DNA from: Gymnogyps californianus
Taxonomy: Eukaryota; Chordata; Aves; Accipitriformes; Cathartidae
Length of the DNA stretch: 64,000 bases
NCBI RefSeq assembly: GCF_018139145.2
Contig: NC_059482.1
Span: forward strand, 23,707,332 to 23,771,331
Reading direction: 5' to 3'
The position numbers and the translations under genes were made by a program. The notes under the pieces were generated by a model that saw only the letters and a program-made list of their open reading frames with translations, had not been told where the DNA came from and did not search any database. The stretch's first letter is position 1; each line of letters begins with the position of its first letter. Shown in pieces: positions 37,801 through 45,915 of this stretch.

Positions 37801-40800
37801 ACTGTTTCCAAGCAGGGAGATTTGCAGCTGTTTCTCAAATCCGATGTTTGCTTGAGCCCTTTCTGGGGATTTTGGAAAGGGCTGATAATACCCCGGGCTG
37901 CTAATCCCGCTGCCTGCCGGGTGATCCCGCAGCTCCGGGCTTTGCATCCCCCAGTCCCATCCCTCCAAGCAGACGAAGCTCACCCCAACCTGGCTGTGTC
38001 CGTCCATCCCCATGCCTCCCAACACCAGTAGGGATGCAGCCCTTGCTAACAGTGGCTGTGGTCTCTGTTGTGGGGATGAGGAGCTTGGAGGGAAGGGGAT
38101 GGGAGGGCTTTGGTGGCATGTCACCTCCCAGTTGAAGGGCAGTGGGAGGGCAGGCGACCTCTCTCCATGCTCCCCTGGCCCACCAGGCCCCTGTGCCAGG
38201 GCGTTTGGTCTCTGATCCTTGCCTGCCCTTTGACAGACAAGCTTTGCTTCAACACCTTCTTCAACTACGAGGACATGCAGGAGATCACGAAGCACTTTGT
38301 GGTGTGCCACGTGGATGCGCCGGGCCAGCAGGCAGGAGCCTCGCAGTTCCCTCAGGGGTACGTGCCAGCTTCGGGGGCTCACTATGCCCGCCAGGATGTC
38401 ACCTCCCTGCCTGCTGGGTTGTTGCTGCCTGGGCAGCCCTGCCTGTGGGACTCTCTGAACCGTGTCAAAGCCCGTGGCAGCCGCCTGGCCCAGGGTGGGC
38501 AATGGGGTGGTGGCATTTCCCTGCCCACTTCGGGCAGCCCAGCTGCCCTGTCCCAGCCTTCCCGTTCTGCGCAGGTCCCATAACTGCTGTCCTGTGCCTC
38601 CTTGTGCCGCAGGTACCAGTACCCATCCATGGACCAGCTGGCTGCCATGTTACCCAGCGTGGTGCAGCATTTTGGGTGAGTCAGCCTCTCCTCCACGGCT
38701 GCTGGCTGAGGGTGCTGGGCAGGGAGATGGGCAGGAGGCAAGGGTTTGGGGCTGGGGGAGTTGTTCCTCTAAGCTGGCACTCTGCCTGTCTTCTTGTGCC
38801 CCATGCTGCGGGTGGAGGGGTGCCCCAGGGAACCCGTGCTGGAGCCCACTGTCCTCCCATATGCACCTCTCCGCTTTCCAGGTTCAAATACGTGATCGGG
38901 ATCGGTGTTGGGGCAGGAGCCTACGTGCTGGCCAAGTTTGCGGTGAGCCTGGGGCTGGGATGGGCTGGCTCTGAGTTGCCCGTACCTGCTGTCAGCCCAG
39001 GGCATGGGGAAGAGCAGGAGCTGACACCCCTGGGCAGGCTGTGCCGCTGCAAAGGCTCTTGGAGGGATGGGGGGGCTGGGAAGGCAGTGCCATGGCCATG
39101 GTGGCCCGGCAGTCTTGCCACAGGTCTCCCATCCCTCCGAGGACAGGGCCATGTCAGCCTTGTGCAATGCCTGTGCGGTGGGCAGCGGTGCTGGTGGGGG
39201 GCTGCCCTGGGCGCATCTCCCCTTCCCGCTGAGCATCCGCCCCTCTTGCTCACTGCAGCTCATCTTCCCCGACCTGGTTGAGGGACTGGTCCTCATGAAC
39301 ATCGACCCCAACGGCAAAGGCTGGATTGACTGGGCAGCTGCCAAGGTGGGCAGGGCCCTGACCCCCCCTCCCGGCCCTGGCGGCTCCCTGGGGCAGGAGC
39401 CAGCCACGGCAGTGCCGTAACATTCTGTGCTCCCTCCACAGCTCTCTGGCCTCACCAGCACGCTGCCGGACACTGTCCTGTCCCACCTGTTCAGCCAGGT
39501 AAGGGCTGCGCATCCTGCCGGCCCCCTGCCACCAGCCCCCTACCCAGCATCCCAGCCCCGTCACCCGGGCTGTGCCCTGTCCTGTCTGCCGGGTGCCGCA
39601 GTGCTGCCGGACCTGCCCCATGCCCAGGGATGGGGTTAGTCAAGCCCTGCCTGTATCCCTCCTGCCTGATCCAGGGCTTAGCCTTGACGAGTGTGTGACT
39701 CGTGCCCTCGTCCTGCCTGAGTGTGCTGCCTGCAGCACCGCCGTGCCCAGCTGCATTGCCCAGCATCCTCCCCCTCTTCCCCGCTGGCCAGCACGGCATG
39801 GGCAGGTCTGGGGGAGCGGGGTGTCTCCACGGTACCTGCCCTGATCTCCGTCCCCCCGCTGGCACAGGAAGAGCTGGTGAACAACACGGAGCTGGTGCAG
39901 AGTTACCGGCAGCAGATCGGCAGTGTGGTGAACCAGTTCAACCTCCAGCTCTTCCTCAACATGTACAACAGGTGAGCACCCCGGGCGGCCCTGCCAGCGG
40001 GCTGCCCCCCGTCTGCGCCAGGCGAGGGGCTGCAGCGCTGGTGAGTGATCCCGAGGCCACCATGGGAACCCTGACCCCTGTTGGGTGCTGCCATCACCCT
40101 CCGGCACAGGCAGGCAGCGGTGCAAAGCTGGCCGCCGGTCCTGGCCGGGGATGCAGGAGTGGTGGCACTTGTGCCAGAGCCTTCCCATGTCCCAGAACCC
40201 ACCGCCGTGGGTGCACATCCCCTGGTCTCCTCCTGCGCTGGGTGCTGGCACAGGCCTGGGCAAGAGGGCAGAGATGCTGTCCCACGCATGCAGGGGGTTG
40301 GGAGCCTTGCTACTCCACTGGGTGCTGCATCCCGTGGCGCAGGCTCTGCTCAGGTCATGGCAGAGATAGCCATGGGGTCCTCCATCCACAGGGTGCCGGG
40401 ACAGCGGGGCTGGGTGCTGCTTCCCAGAGCTGGCAGCGCCCCAGCTCTTGTGCTATGACATCGGTGGCAGCACCTGCCCATGGGCTTACACTCATCCTCT
40501 TTCTCCTCCATCAGCCGCAGGGACCTGGACATCAACCGGCCTGGGACTGTGCCCAACGCCAAGACGCTGCGGTAAGAGTCACGCTGGCATGGCACGGGGC
40601 GTCCCTGGGCAGTGGAGTCCACCCAGGCCAAGCCCTGACTGTGCCCCTTTCTCCTCTCACTTCCAGCTGCCCCGTGATGCTGGTGGTCGGAGACAACGCG
40701 CCTGCTGAAGAGGGGGTGGTGAGTGATGGGGTAGTGCCTGCAGGGTGGCACACAGACAGTGCCCACACGTGGGCACGCTCACGTTCACAGCCTGCTCAGA

Positions 40801-43618
40801 CATGTGTGAGCTCCTGCGTGCGGGAGCGTGCTCATGTGCAAACCTACTTGCTCGTGTGGGCACGTGTGCATGTGCATCCGTGCATGGCTGCCACACCTGG
40901 AAAACCTCCCCTTCCTCATACGCCCAGACGTGCTCACAACGTGCACACTCGGATGTGTCAGCACACAGGCACACTCCCTGCTTGGCCGCATGCACCCAAA
41001 CAGCTGCTAGCACATGCGTGTGCTTGCACACATCCACACGATTGTCCACACTTGCACAATCAGCCGCAGGTACAGTGCAGGTAGCCACATTTGCACATAA
41101 GGTGTAACTGCGTGCACACCCCCTGTCCTCCAGCACACGTATCTCTATGCATATGCACATGAGTACATTTGTGTGCTTGTACACGTGTGTGACACACAGG
41201 ATGCCTCACCAGCCCCCCTCCCCTCCCTTTCCAGCCCCCACCCTTGCCCAGACACTGCCTGGCAGGAGGAAGGTCCCCTCGGTCCCATGGCAAGGGATGG
41301 TGGTTCTGTGAGCGCAGGGCTCACCTAGCGCCCTGTCTCCACCTGGCTGGGGTGGGATGTGCCAGCTGGAGTGCCGTGGGCCAGTGGCGGTACCCACGGG
41401 CAACTTCTGCCAGGCTCAGGGCACGCCAGGGTGCTAATGTCATCCCTCTTGCCTGCAGGTGGAGTGTAACTCCAAGCTGGATCCCACCAACACCACCTTC
41501 CTGAAGGTAGGCGGGTGGCAGGGGGCAGCCAGGCGGTCCCTGCTGCCCATGAAGTGCCCCATTGCCCTCTGCCCCAGGGTTGCAGGGTGTCCCTGTCTCC
41601 CCGTTCCAGGTCCATCCTGGCCATGGGGCTCGGGGTGAGTGGGGAGAGCAGGGTGGCCCCAGCAGTGCCATCCTGCGAGCGGGTACCACGGGACAGGGCG
41701 GGCGGCAAAGGCACCCTCCCAAACTAAGCAGGACCTTCTCTCTGCAGATGGCTGACTCCGGTGGGCTGCCCCAGGTCACACAGGTGAGCCCCCACAATTT
41801 CCCCAGTTAACTGGGTATACTGGGCCCCGAGACATGCACTGGTGCTGTCTGTGGCTAGCAGGGGATGGGCTGAGGTGGGCATAGGGGTCTTGTGCAGGGG
41901 CTGCTAGAGGCAGCTCGGGACTGAGCAGGGATCTCGGCCCCAGTGCTGCCTCAACTCAGCCCGCTCTCTCCCCGCAGCCCGGCAAGCTGACCGAAGCCTT
42001 CAAGTACTTCCTGCAAGGCATGGGCTACAGTGAGTGCCAGGGCTGGGCACGGGGCTGGCGCGTGTCTGCGTGTGCACATGCGTGTGTGCCTGTGTGTGCG
42101 TGTGCTGACCCTGCTGCAGGAGAGGAGCCTGGCACCCGCGCGTGCCCATCCTGATGGAGAGCTGCACGTGCGTCTGTGGCGTTGTACGTGCACGTATACA
42201 AGATGGCTATCCATGCGTTCATAGGGGCGTGGGGTGTACAGGCTGTGTGTGCACACAGACGTGTGTACAAGGGCTCTGTGTACATACGTGTGTGGACAGG
42301 GTCTCTGTGCATGCATGCACACTTATGTGTGTGTGGGCACGCAGAAGCAGGGGCTCTGTGTGTGCACACAGACGTGTGTACAAGGGCTCTGTGTACATAC
42401 GTGTGTGGACAGGGTCTCTGTGCATGCATGCACACTTATGTGTGTGTGGGCACGCAGAAGCAGGGGCTCTGTGTGTGCACACAGACGTGCAGACTCCATG
42501 TGCACAAGTCTGTCTGCATACATGCGTGTATAGGTCCATGAGCACATGTGTGTATGTGTGTGTGTGCAGGTCCGTGTGCATACCTGATTGTGCACATGTG
42601 CGAAGGTCCGTGTACACACGTGTGTGTGTTTGCAGGTCTGTGTGCACACGTGCAGGTCCGTGTGCGTGCACACGTGGGGCTGGGCGGGGGCTCCTGGCCC
42701 CACTGAGCGGCCAGCACGGCTGACGCTCTCTCTCTGCCCTCCCTGCCCTTCTCCCGCTCCACCCCTGCCAGTCGCCCACCTGAAGGATCGGAGGCTGAGT
42801 GGAGGCACAGGTACCGCTCAGTGCTGCTCGGCCCGTGCCCGCTGCTGCATGGTGCCCGCCTGACCTGTGCCCTCGAGCTGCCTGGGCACCTTTGGGAGCA
42901 GCCTGGGTGTGGGGCTGGCCCTTCCCGGCCAGATGCCCTCTGCCTCGCTCCGCTTTGCCTGAGATGGCACCCTGAGCGAGGGCCGGGGGCTGAGAAAGGG
43001 CATTCGGAGAAGTCCTCCCCATGCAGGCACAGTCTCGTCAGTGTGCCCACTGTGCCCCCCTCCAGCCGGCCAGGAGCTGTGCCCACCGGGCATCCTGGCA
43101 GGAGGAGTGTGTCACCTTCCCTCCACACCCTGGGGAGCCAGGAGAGCTCCCATCCCAGCTCACTCCGTCCCCAGAGCGTGGTGACCAGGGGTCCCCACTG
43201 CCTCATGCCCAGTGGTCGCATGCCCGGGAGATGTGCCCGGTGTGCAGCCTGCCCCAGGGCGCCCCGTCCCTGCCCCGCTGTCCCTTGCCAGCCTGGAAGC
43301 TGCTCACGTTGTCACAGCACTGCATGCTGCAAGCTTGTGCCCGGGGTCATTCGCATCGGGGAGCGGGACCTGCGGCTTTGCTTGCGTGAGGCAATGTCAG
43401 CTCAGGTCCTGCTGGCTTTCGGAGGGAGCTGAGCACCCCGGCCGTCTCTCTGTGCCCGTGCAGTGCCATCTGCGAGCATGACCCGCCTGGCACGCTCCCG
43501 CACGGCCTCCCTCACCAGCGCCAGCTCAGTGGATGGCACCCGCCCACGTGCCTGCACCCACTCGGAGAGCACCGAGGCCATGGGGCAGATCAACCACACC
43601 ATGGAGGTATCATGCTGA
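25773..43618 (+). CDS. NDRG4: NDRG4, N-myc downstream-regulated gene 4 (17 coding exons, long isoform)
   Basis: NDRG4 is a cytoplasmic member of the NDRG family, expressed mainly in brain and heart in vertebrates and linked to neurite growth, myelinated-axon and vesicle functions and cardiomyocyte growth. Coding segments are 25773-25809, 29810-29901, 30461-30505, 36902-37007, 38237-38357, 38613-38675, 38882-38942, 39259-39345, 39442-39498, 39868-39971, 40515-40571, 40667-40718, 41459-41506, 41748-41783, 41978-42029, 42772-42810 and 43464-43618. They total 1212 nt (403 residues plus stop), all with GT-AG introns and matching phases. The alpha/beta-hydrolase fold spans roughly residues 60-340. 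The nucleophile-elbow sequence is GVGAG (163-167), with Gly where a hydrolase has Ser, so it is expected to be catalytically inert, as known for the family. The Ser/Thr-rich tail carries RSRTAS (363-368), an AKT/SGK-type site. A TATA promoter at 34.5 kb gives a shorter N-terminus. The gene is intact. Confidence 0.97.
26955..26991. repeat. (ATA)n microsatellite in NDRG4 intron 1
   Basis: About ten AAT/ATA units with one interruption, in the intron between exon 1A and exon 2. Confidence 0.95.
28159..28309. repeat. Four-copy ~37-bp minisatellite in NDRG4 intron 1
   Basis: Four tandem copies of a unit GACCCTCCGTGCAGGGG(G)TGACATGGAGACCCC(C)GGCGC (split here by its variable positions), nearly identical, alternating between 3- and 4-G forms. 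It lies 1.5 kb upstream of exon 2 and has no coding role. Confidence 0.9.
29810..29901 (+). CDS. NDRG4: NDRG4 coding exon 2
   Basis: Residues 13-43, [20 protein letters not shown] and onward to DAEL. It has an in-frame ATG at Met21 (29833), corresponding to the MAGLQELRF-type start used by some mammalian isoforms. Acceptor CAG at 29807-29809, donor GTGAGT at 29902. This exon lies before the hydrolase fold and is absent from isoforms that start at exon 1B. Confidence 0.95.
29960..30315. repeat. CA/TG-rich alternating tract in NDRG4 intron 2
   Basis: About 350 bp dominated by TGTGTGCACACGTGTG-like alternating purine-pyrimidine runs (for example 30080-30105 and 30290-30310). The tracts are imperfect rather than one pure microsatellite. 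Confidence 0.8.
30461..30505 (+). CDS. NDRG4: NDRG4 coding exon 3
   Basis: Residues 44-58, [15 protein letters not shown], phase 0 at both ends, donor GTAGGA. It corresponds to the acidic segment ending TDWK that precedes the common region in long mammalian isoforms. Confidence 0.95.
32634..32655. repeat. (TGTC)n microsatellite in NDRG4 intron 3
   Basis: About five CTGT/TGTC units in the intron between exon 3 and exon 1B. Confidence 0.85.
33711..34050. repeat. ~115-bp imperfect inverted repeat upstream of NDRG4 promoter B
   Basis: Arm 1 is 33711-33825 and arm 2 is 33934-34050, with a ~108-bp spacer. The reverse complement of arm 2 follows arm 1 through matching blocks TACACGCTAA, GGAGAAGGA, ATATGCACGTGACC and GCACATACATGCACAGGAAC, at roughly 85% identity by eye. 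Both arms lie inside CA/TG-rich DNA. The right arm ends about 460 bp before the TATA box of promoter B. In long-isoform pre-mRNA this would fold as a long intronic hairpin. Confidence 0.85.
34359..34519 (+). promoter_or_regulatory. NDRG4: TATA-type promoter of the NDRG4 short isoform (promoter B)
   Basis: A TATAAAT box at 34513-34519 lies 134 bp before the exon 1B start codon, preceded by CCAAT boxes at 34359-34363 and 34390-34394. Spacing predicts transcription starting near 34540-34550, giving a 5' UTR of about 100 bases. In contrast to promoter A this is a focused, TATA-driven promoter. It lies inside intron 3 of the long form. Confidence 0.75.
34647..34667 (+). CDS. NDRG4: NDRG4 alternative first coding exon 1B
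   Basis: Encodes exactly MPECWDG, the known N-terminus of the vertebrate short NDRG4 isoform, with a good Kozak context (CACCATGC). It ends in phase 0 at donor GTAGGT (34668). Joined to the acceptor at 36902 it gives [16 protein letters not shown] and a 352-residue protein (339 when exon 16 is skipped). It replaces exons 1A, 2 and 3. The open frame is only seven codons, so it is easily missed by ORF callers. Confidence 0.95.
36612..36677. repeat. (CTTCC)n homopyrimidine microsatellite upstream of NDRG4 exon 4
   Basis: About thirteen CCTTC units, almost uninterrupted, ending ~225 bp before the exon 4 acceptor and following a CATCC-rich stretch at 36490-36520. A mirror-symmetric homopyrimidine-homopurine run of this type can form triplex DNA. 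Confidence 0.95.
36902..37007 (+). CDS. NDRG4: NDRG4 coding exon 4 (first exon common to all isoforms)
   Basis: Residues 59-94: [20 protein letters not shown], then [15 protein letters not shown]. Begins the NDR/alpha-beta-hydrolase domain; HDVGLN corresponds to the oxyanion-loop region of the fold. Phase 0 in, phase 1 out (donor GTGAGT at 37008). Confidence 0.96.
38237..38357 (+). CDS. NDRG4: NDRG4 coding exon 5
   Basis: Residues 94-134, [20 protein letters not shown] through [24 protein letters not shown] is a signature of the NDR family. Acceptor ACAG at 38233-38236, donor GTACGT; phase 1 in, phase 2 out. Confidence 0.96.
38613..38675 (+). CDS. NDRG4: NDRG4 coding exon 6
   Basis: Residues 134-155, [20 protein letters not shown] followed by a split Gly. 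Helix before the nucleophile elbow. Donor GTGAGT at 38676. Confidence 0.96.
38882..38942 (+). CDS. NDRG4: NDRG4 coding exon 7 (inactive nucleophile elbow)
   Basis: Residues 155-175, [20 protein letters not shown]. The G-x-nucleophile-x-G position reads GVGAG, with Gly165 at the catalytic Ser site. This is the reason NDR proteins are considered non-enzymatic. Donor GTGAGC, phase 0 out. Confidence 0.96.
39259..39345 (+). CDS. NDRG4: NDRG4 coding exon 8
   Basis: Residues 176-204, [20 protein letters not shown] then GWIDWAAAK. Phase 0 at both ends; the strand ending [12 protein letters not shown] is highly conserved in NDRG proteins. Confidence 0.96.
39442..39498 (+). CDS. NDRG4: NDRG4 coding exon 9
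   Basis: Residues 205-223, [19 protein letters not shown], in the cap region. Phase 0 at both ends. Confidence 0.96.
39868..39971 (+). CDS. NDRG4: NDRG4 coding exon 10
   Basis: Residues 224-258, [20 protein letters not shown] then [14 protein letters not shown]. Cap-domain helices. Phase 2 out, completing Ser258 with the next exon. Confidence 0.96.
40515..40571 (+). CDS. NDRG4: NDRG4 coding exon 11
   Basis: Residues 258-277, [19 protein letters not shown] plus part of Arg277. Donor GTAAGA at 40572. Confidence 0.96.
40667..40718 (+). CDS. NDRG4: NDRG4 coding exon 12
   Basis: Residues 277-294, [18 protein letters not shown]: the beta-strand and acid-loop region of the hydrolase fold (VVGDNAP). 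Donor GTGAGT at 40719. Confidence 0.96.
40740..41200. repeat. CA/TG-rich alternating tract in NDRG4 intron 12
   Basis: Imperfect ACACGTGTGC-type alternating purine-pyrimidine runs over ~450 bp just downstream of exon 12. Similar in composition to the tracts of introns 2, 3 and 15 but not an obvious copy of them. Confidence 0.75.
41459..41506 (+). CDS. NDRG4: NDRG4 coding exon 13
   Basis: Residues 295-310, [16 protein letters not shown], phase 0 at both ends. Confidence 0.96.
41748..41783 (+). CDS. NDRG4: NDRG4 coding exon 14 (36-nt microexon)
   Basis: Residues 311-322, [12 protein letters not shown], flanked by TCTGCAG and GTGAGC. At 12 codons it is too short for most ORF scans. It lies where the catalytic His loop would be and is conserved throughout the family. 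Confidence 0.96.
41978..42029 (+). CDS. NDRG4: NDRG4 coding exon 15
   Basis: Residues 323-340, [17 protein letters not shown] plus the first base of residue 340. Last helix of the fold. Phase 1 out, which is also compatible with direct splicing to exon 17. Confidence 0.96.
42055..42680. repeat. CA/TG-rich tract with a 113-bp tandem duplication in NDRG4 intron 15
   Basis: Alternating TG/CA sequence across the intron. Within it, 42243-42355 is repeated perfectly at 42356-42468, and a third copy starts at 42469 but diverges after about 20 bp. Each unit contains CAAGGGCTCTGTGTACATAC and a TGCATGCATGCA palindrome. Confidence 0.95.
42772..42810 (+). CDS. NDRG4: NDRG4 cassette exon 16 (39 nt)
   Basis: Completes Ile340 and encodes [12 protein letters not shown], then gives the first base of residue 353. 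The length is a multiple of three. Skipping joins exon 15 to exon 17 as GMGYMPSASM, the form known from the shorter mammalian NDRG4 proteins, so both splice patterns keep the frame. It adds a basic KDRR motif before the phosphorylated tail. Donor GTACCG is weaker than its neighbours, which fits optional use. Confidence 0.93.
43464..43618 (+). CDS. NDRG4: NDRG4 terminal coding exon 17
   Basis: Residues 353-403, [20 protein letters not shown] through [11 protein letters not shown], then TGA at 43616-43618. A Ser/Thr- and Arg-rich tail with the RSRTAS consensus for AKT/SGK kinases and the invariant EVSC end of NDRG4. Confidence 0.96.
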
Positions 43619-43949
43619 GGTCCACGCCCGCCGACGACGTCTCCTCCAGAGCCATCTCCCATCCGTCAGCATCCTGCCAGCACCCACCCGCCCCGTGGAC
43701 GTCCTCCACCAGGGTCCTCGCTCCTTCGGGGTCAATTTGTCTTCTTTGCCGTTGGCCTCATCCCCTTGTCTGGTACCAGAGAAGGAGAGGGGCTTCGCTT
43801 CACTGCCTCCTGGCTCTGGCTCCTGGCTTCATCCAGCAGTCACACATGGTTCTGCATCAGTCCTCACCCTCCCTAGCATCAGCTTGGCCCTGGCTTGGGA
43901 GGGTCGGTGGCAGGGGAACGGGGCCAGGATGGGGGAGCCGGGGCAGGGT

Positions 43950-44047
43950 GGTAAGATGGGGACAGGATGGTGGGATGGGGCAGGACAGCAGGATGTGGGC
44001 AGGATAGCAGGATGGGGGCAGGACAGCAGGATGTGGAGAGGACACAG
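43950..44047. repeat. ~20-bp tandem repeat in the NDRG4 3' UTR
   Basis: About five degenerate copies of a GGGGCAGGACAGCAGGATG-like unit directly within the probable UTR. Confidence 0.8.
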
Positions 44048-45891
44048 GAGGTAGGTTGGTCTCCCAAGGTCAACTGACGGCTGGCCAAGCCAGAAGGAAG
44101 ACAGGGACAGGGAGCGGCGCTCACTGGGAGGTCACTGGGCCCTTCCTGTGGATGCAGCTCCCATTTCTCCCTGCTGGCCCTCCCTGGGGAAAGCTAGCAT
44201 GGGATCCCCCAGCACACCCAGGACCTGCTGCCCCGGAACTGGCTGAGCATTGTGAGAAATCGCACCCCAAACTGTCTCCCTGCCCTGGTCATGTATCCTG
44301 AGGGCTGCCCCGGGGCAGGGGGAGAGGGCTCAGCCCTGCTCCAGAAGCCATCGGGGCAGGAGGGTGGCATGGGGGTCCCTCTGCCTCTGCCCACGCCCTC
44401 GCCCATGGTGGCACTTCCTTGGTCCCTTGTTGCAAGAAGGACAATCGCCACCTGCCACCAAAAACACACCGGGGGCAAGGGGAGCTGCGTGCCCTGGCTT
44501 GCTTGGTCCCTGCCACACCGGCAGTTCCACTCCCAGCTCTTGGGCTGAGGCCGCCAGGGCTCGGAGGCCACCGGCTTTGGGGATGTCGCATGGCAAACCC
44601 CCCTCCAGTTTTGCCACAGCCTGTGGCTGTCACCGCAGTGGAGCCATTAGCAATAAGATGAGACACTCGTCCCCCGCAATGCTGGGGAGCCCTCAGCACT
44701 CTCTGCCCTGCAGGGCGCATCACTGCAAGGTGCTGGCAGTGTCGGGTGACCCATGGGACGTGGGGAGCACCCCAGTGTCTGGCTTTGCCCACAGGCTGGC
44801 TTTGCCCACAGAGCTGGCCAGACCTACCATGGCCCCCCAAATCCACACACCCCCACACACCCAGCATCTCGCCTGCGCACTGAGCGGGGCGTCTCTCAAG
44901 GGCTTGGCTCCCCCCGTGCCGCGGGGCCCCATCCGGGCACCGGCTCCGGGTGGATCCAGCCTCACGCGCTCGGCATGGAGAGCCGCGTCATCGCGTAACC
45001 CCACTGTTGGCCACCCAGCCTCTGCTGCCATCCCTGGCCCACCCCACGGGCAGCAGAGCCCAGCTCCTCCTGCACCCAGGGTAAGGGAGCCCCCAGCTCT
45101 GGCGATGGGTGCTCAGGTCTTTGCGGGTGGTCCGTGGGGGACCCGAGCAGGGACCTGTAGGGGACCCACTGGGTGCCACCATCTGGGTGAGCAGAACCAG
45201 CCCGCTGGGAGCAGGTCCCACCCAGCCCCGCAAAAGCACTCGCCCCCCAGACCCCGTCCCCGCTCCCCAGTGAGGGGCACAGGGGTCCTGGGGCTCCCAG
45301 CGGGTGTATGAGGGCTTTTGGCCCTGAGACCCGTGCCCAGCCCCTCCCATATTGAATGGCAACCCCGAAACACCAGTGTCCCCATTTGTCCCCCACTTTG
45401 TTCTGCTGTGTGCTTCCTTCTCAGTGTGACTCTGAAAGCTACGTAGCTCCTTTTTACTGTAGATACCGCTGCGATCTCTCGTTTTCTCAGCGTGTCCTTC
45501 CAGATGATATATATAAAAATACCTATACATAATATATGTAAGGGTTTGTCTGGTCCCTGACCTTTTTGGGTTCATTCCCCCTTGCATTCTCGTCCAAGCG
45601 GTGCCGTGTGGTTCCCCTGGAGGTGGTGTAGCCATGCTTGCCTTCGGTTCCTCACCTTGATTTTGTTGGTTGGTTTGGTTTTCCCTGGTGGTTTGTTCTT
45701 TTGATTTTTGTTGGTTTTCCTTTTTTCCCGGTCACAGCGGAATTTAATGCATTTTCCTGTCTGAGTGCAACCTGGTTTTGTCACGGCAGCATCAAGGCTG
45801 CAGCACTCACGAGACGGCAATATGTAAACCGGATTTAACTAACCTGTTGCTGTAGAGAGGATTTACTGTGTTGGAAAAAACCCAACAAACT

Positions 45892-45897
45892 AATAAA
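45892..45897 (+). terminator. NDRG4: NDRG4 polyadenylation signal AATAAA
   Basis: Canonical hexamer followed within ~30 bases by a TGTGCTC/TTTTC U-rich element. Best end for the NDRG4 transcript. Confidence 0.85.
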
Positions 45898-45915
45898 GAT
45901 GTTAAGAACCTGCTG

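Larger units (their letters stand above)
43619..45915 (+). other. NDRG4: NDRG4 3' UTR
   Basis: About 2.3 kb after the stop, GC-rich except for an AT-rich patch (45505-45540) and a G/T-rich stretch (45650-45725). It ends just past AATAAA at 45892-45897. Contains a ~20-bp tandem repeat at 43950-44047 and a 19-bp direct duplication (CTGGCTTTGCCCACA) at 44779-44815. No alternative coding exon was found. Confidence 0.85.

Noticed and set aside
39702..41084. 460-codon + strand frame overlapping NDRG4 exons 10-12
   Set aside because: Reads through introns and out of frame with the conserved exons; NDRG4 splicing explains the region.
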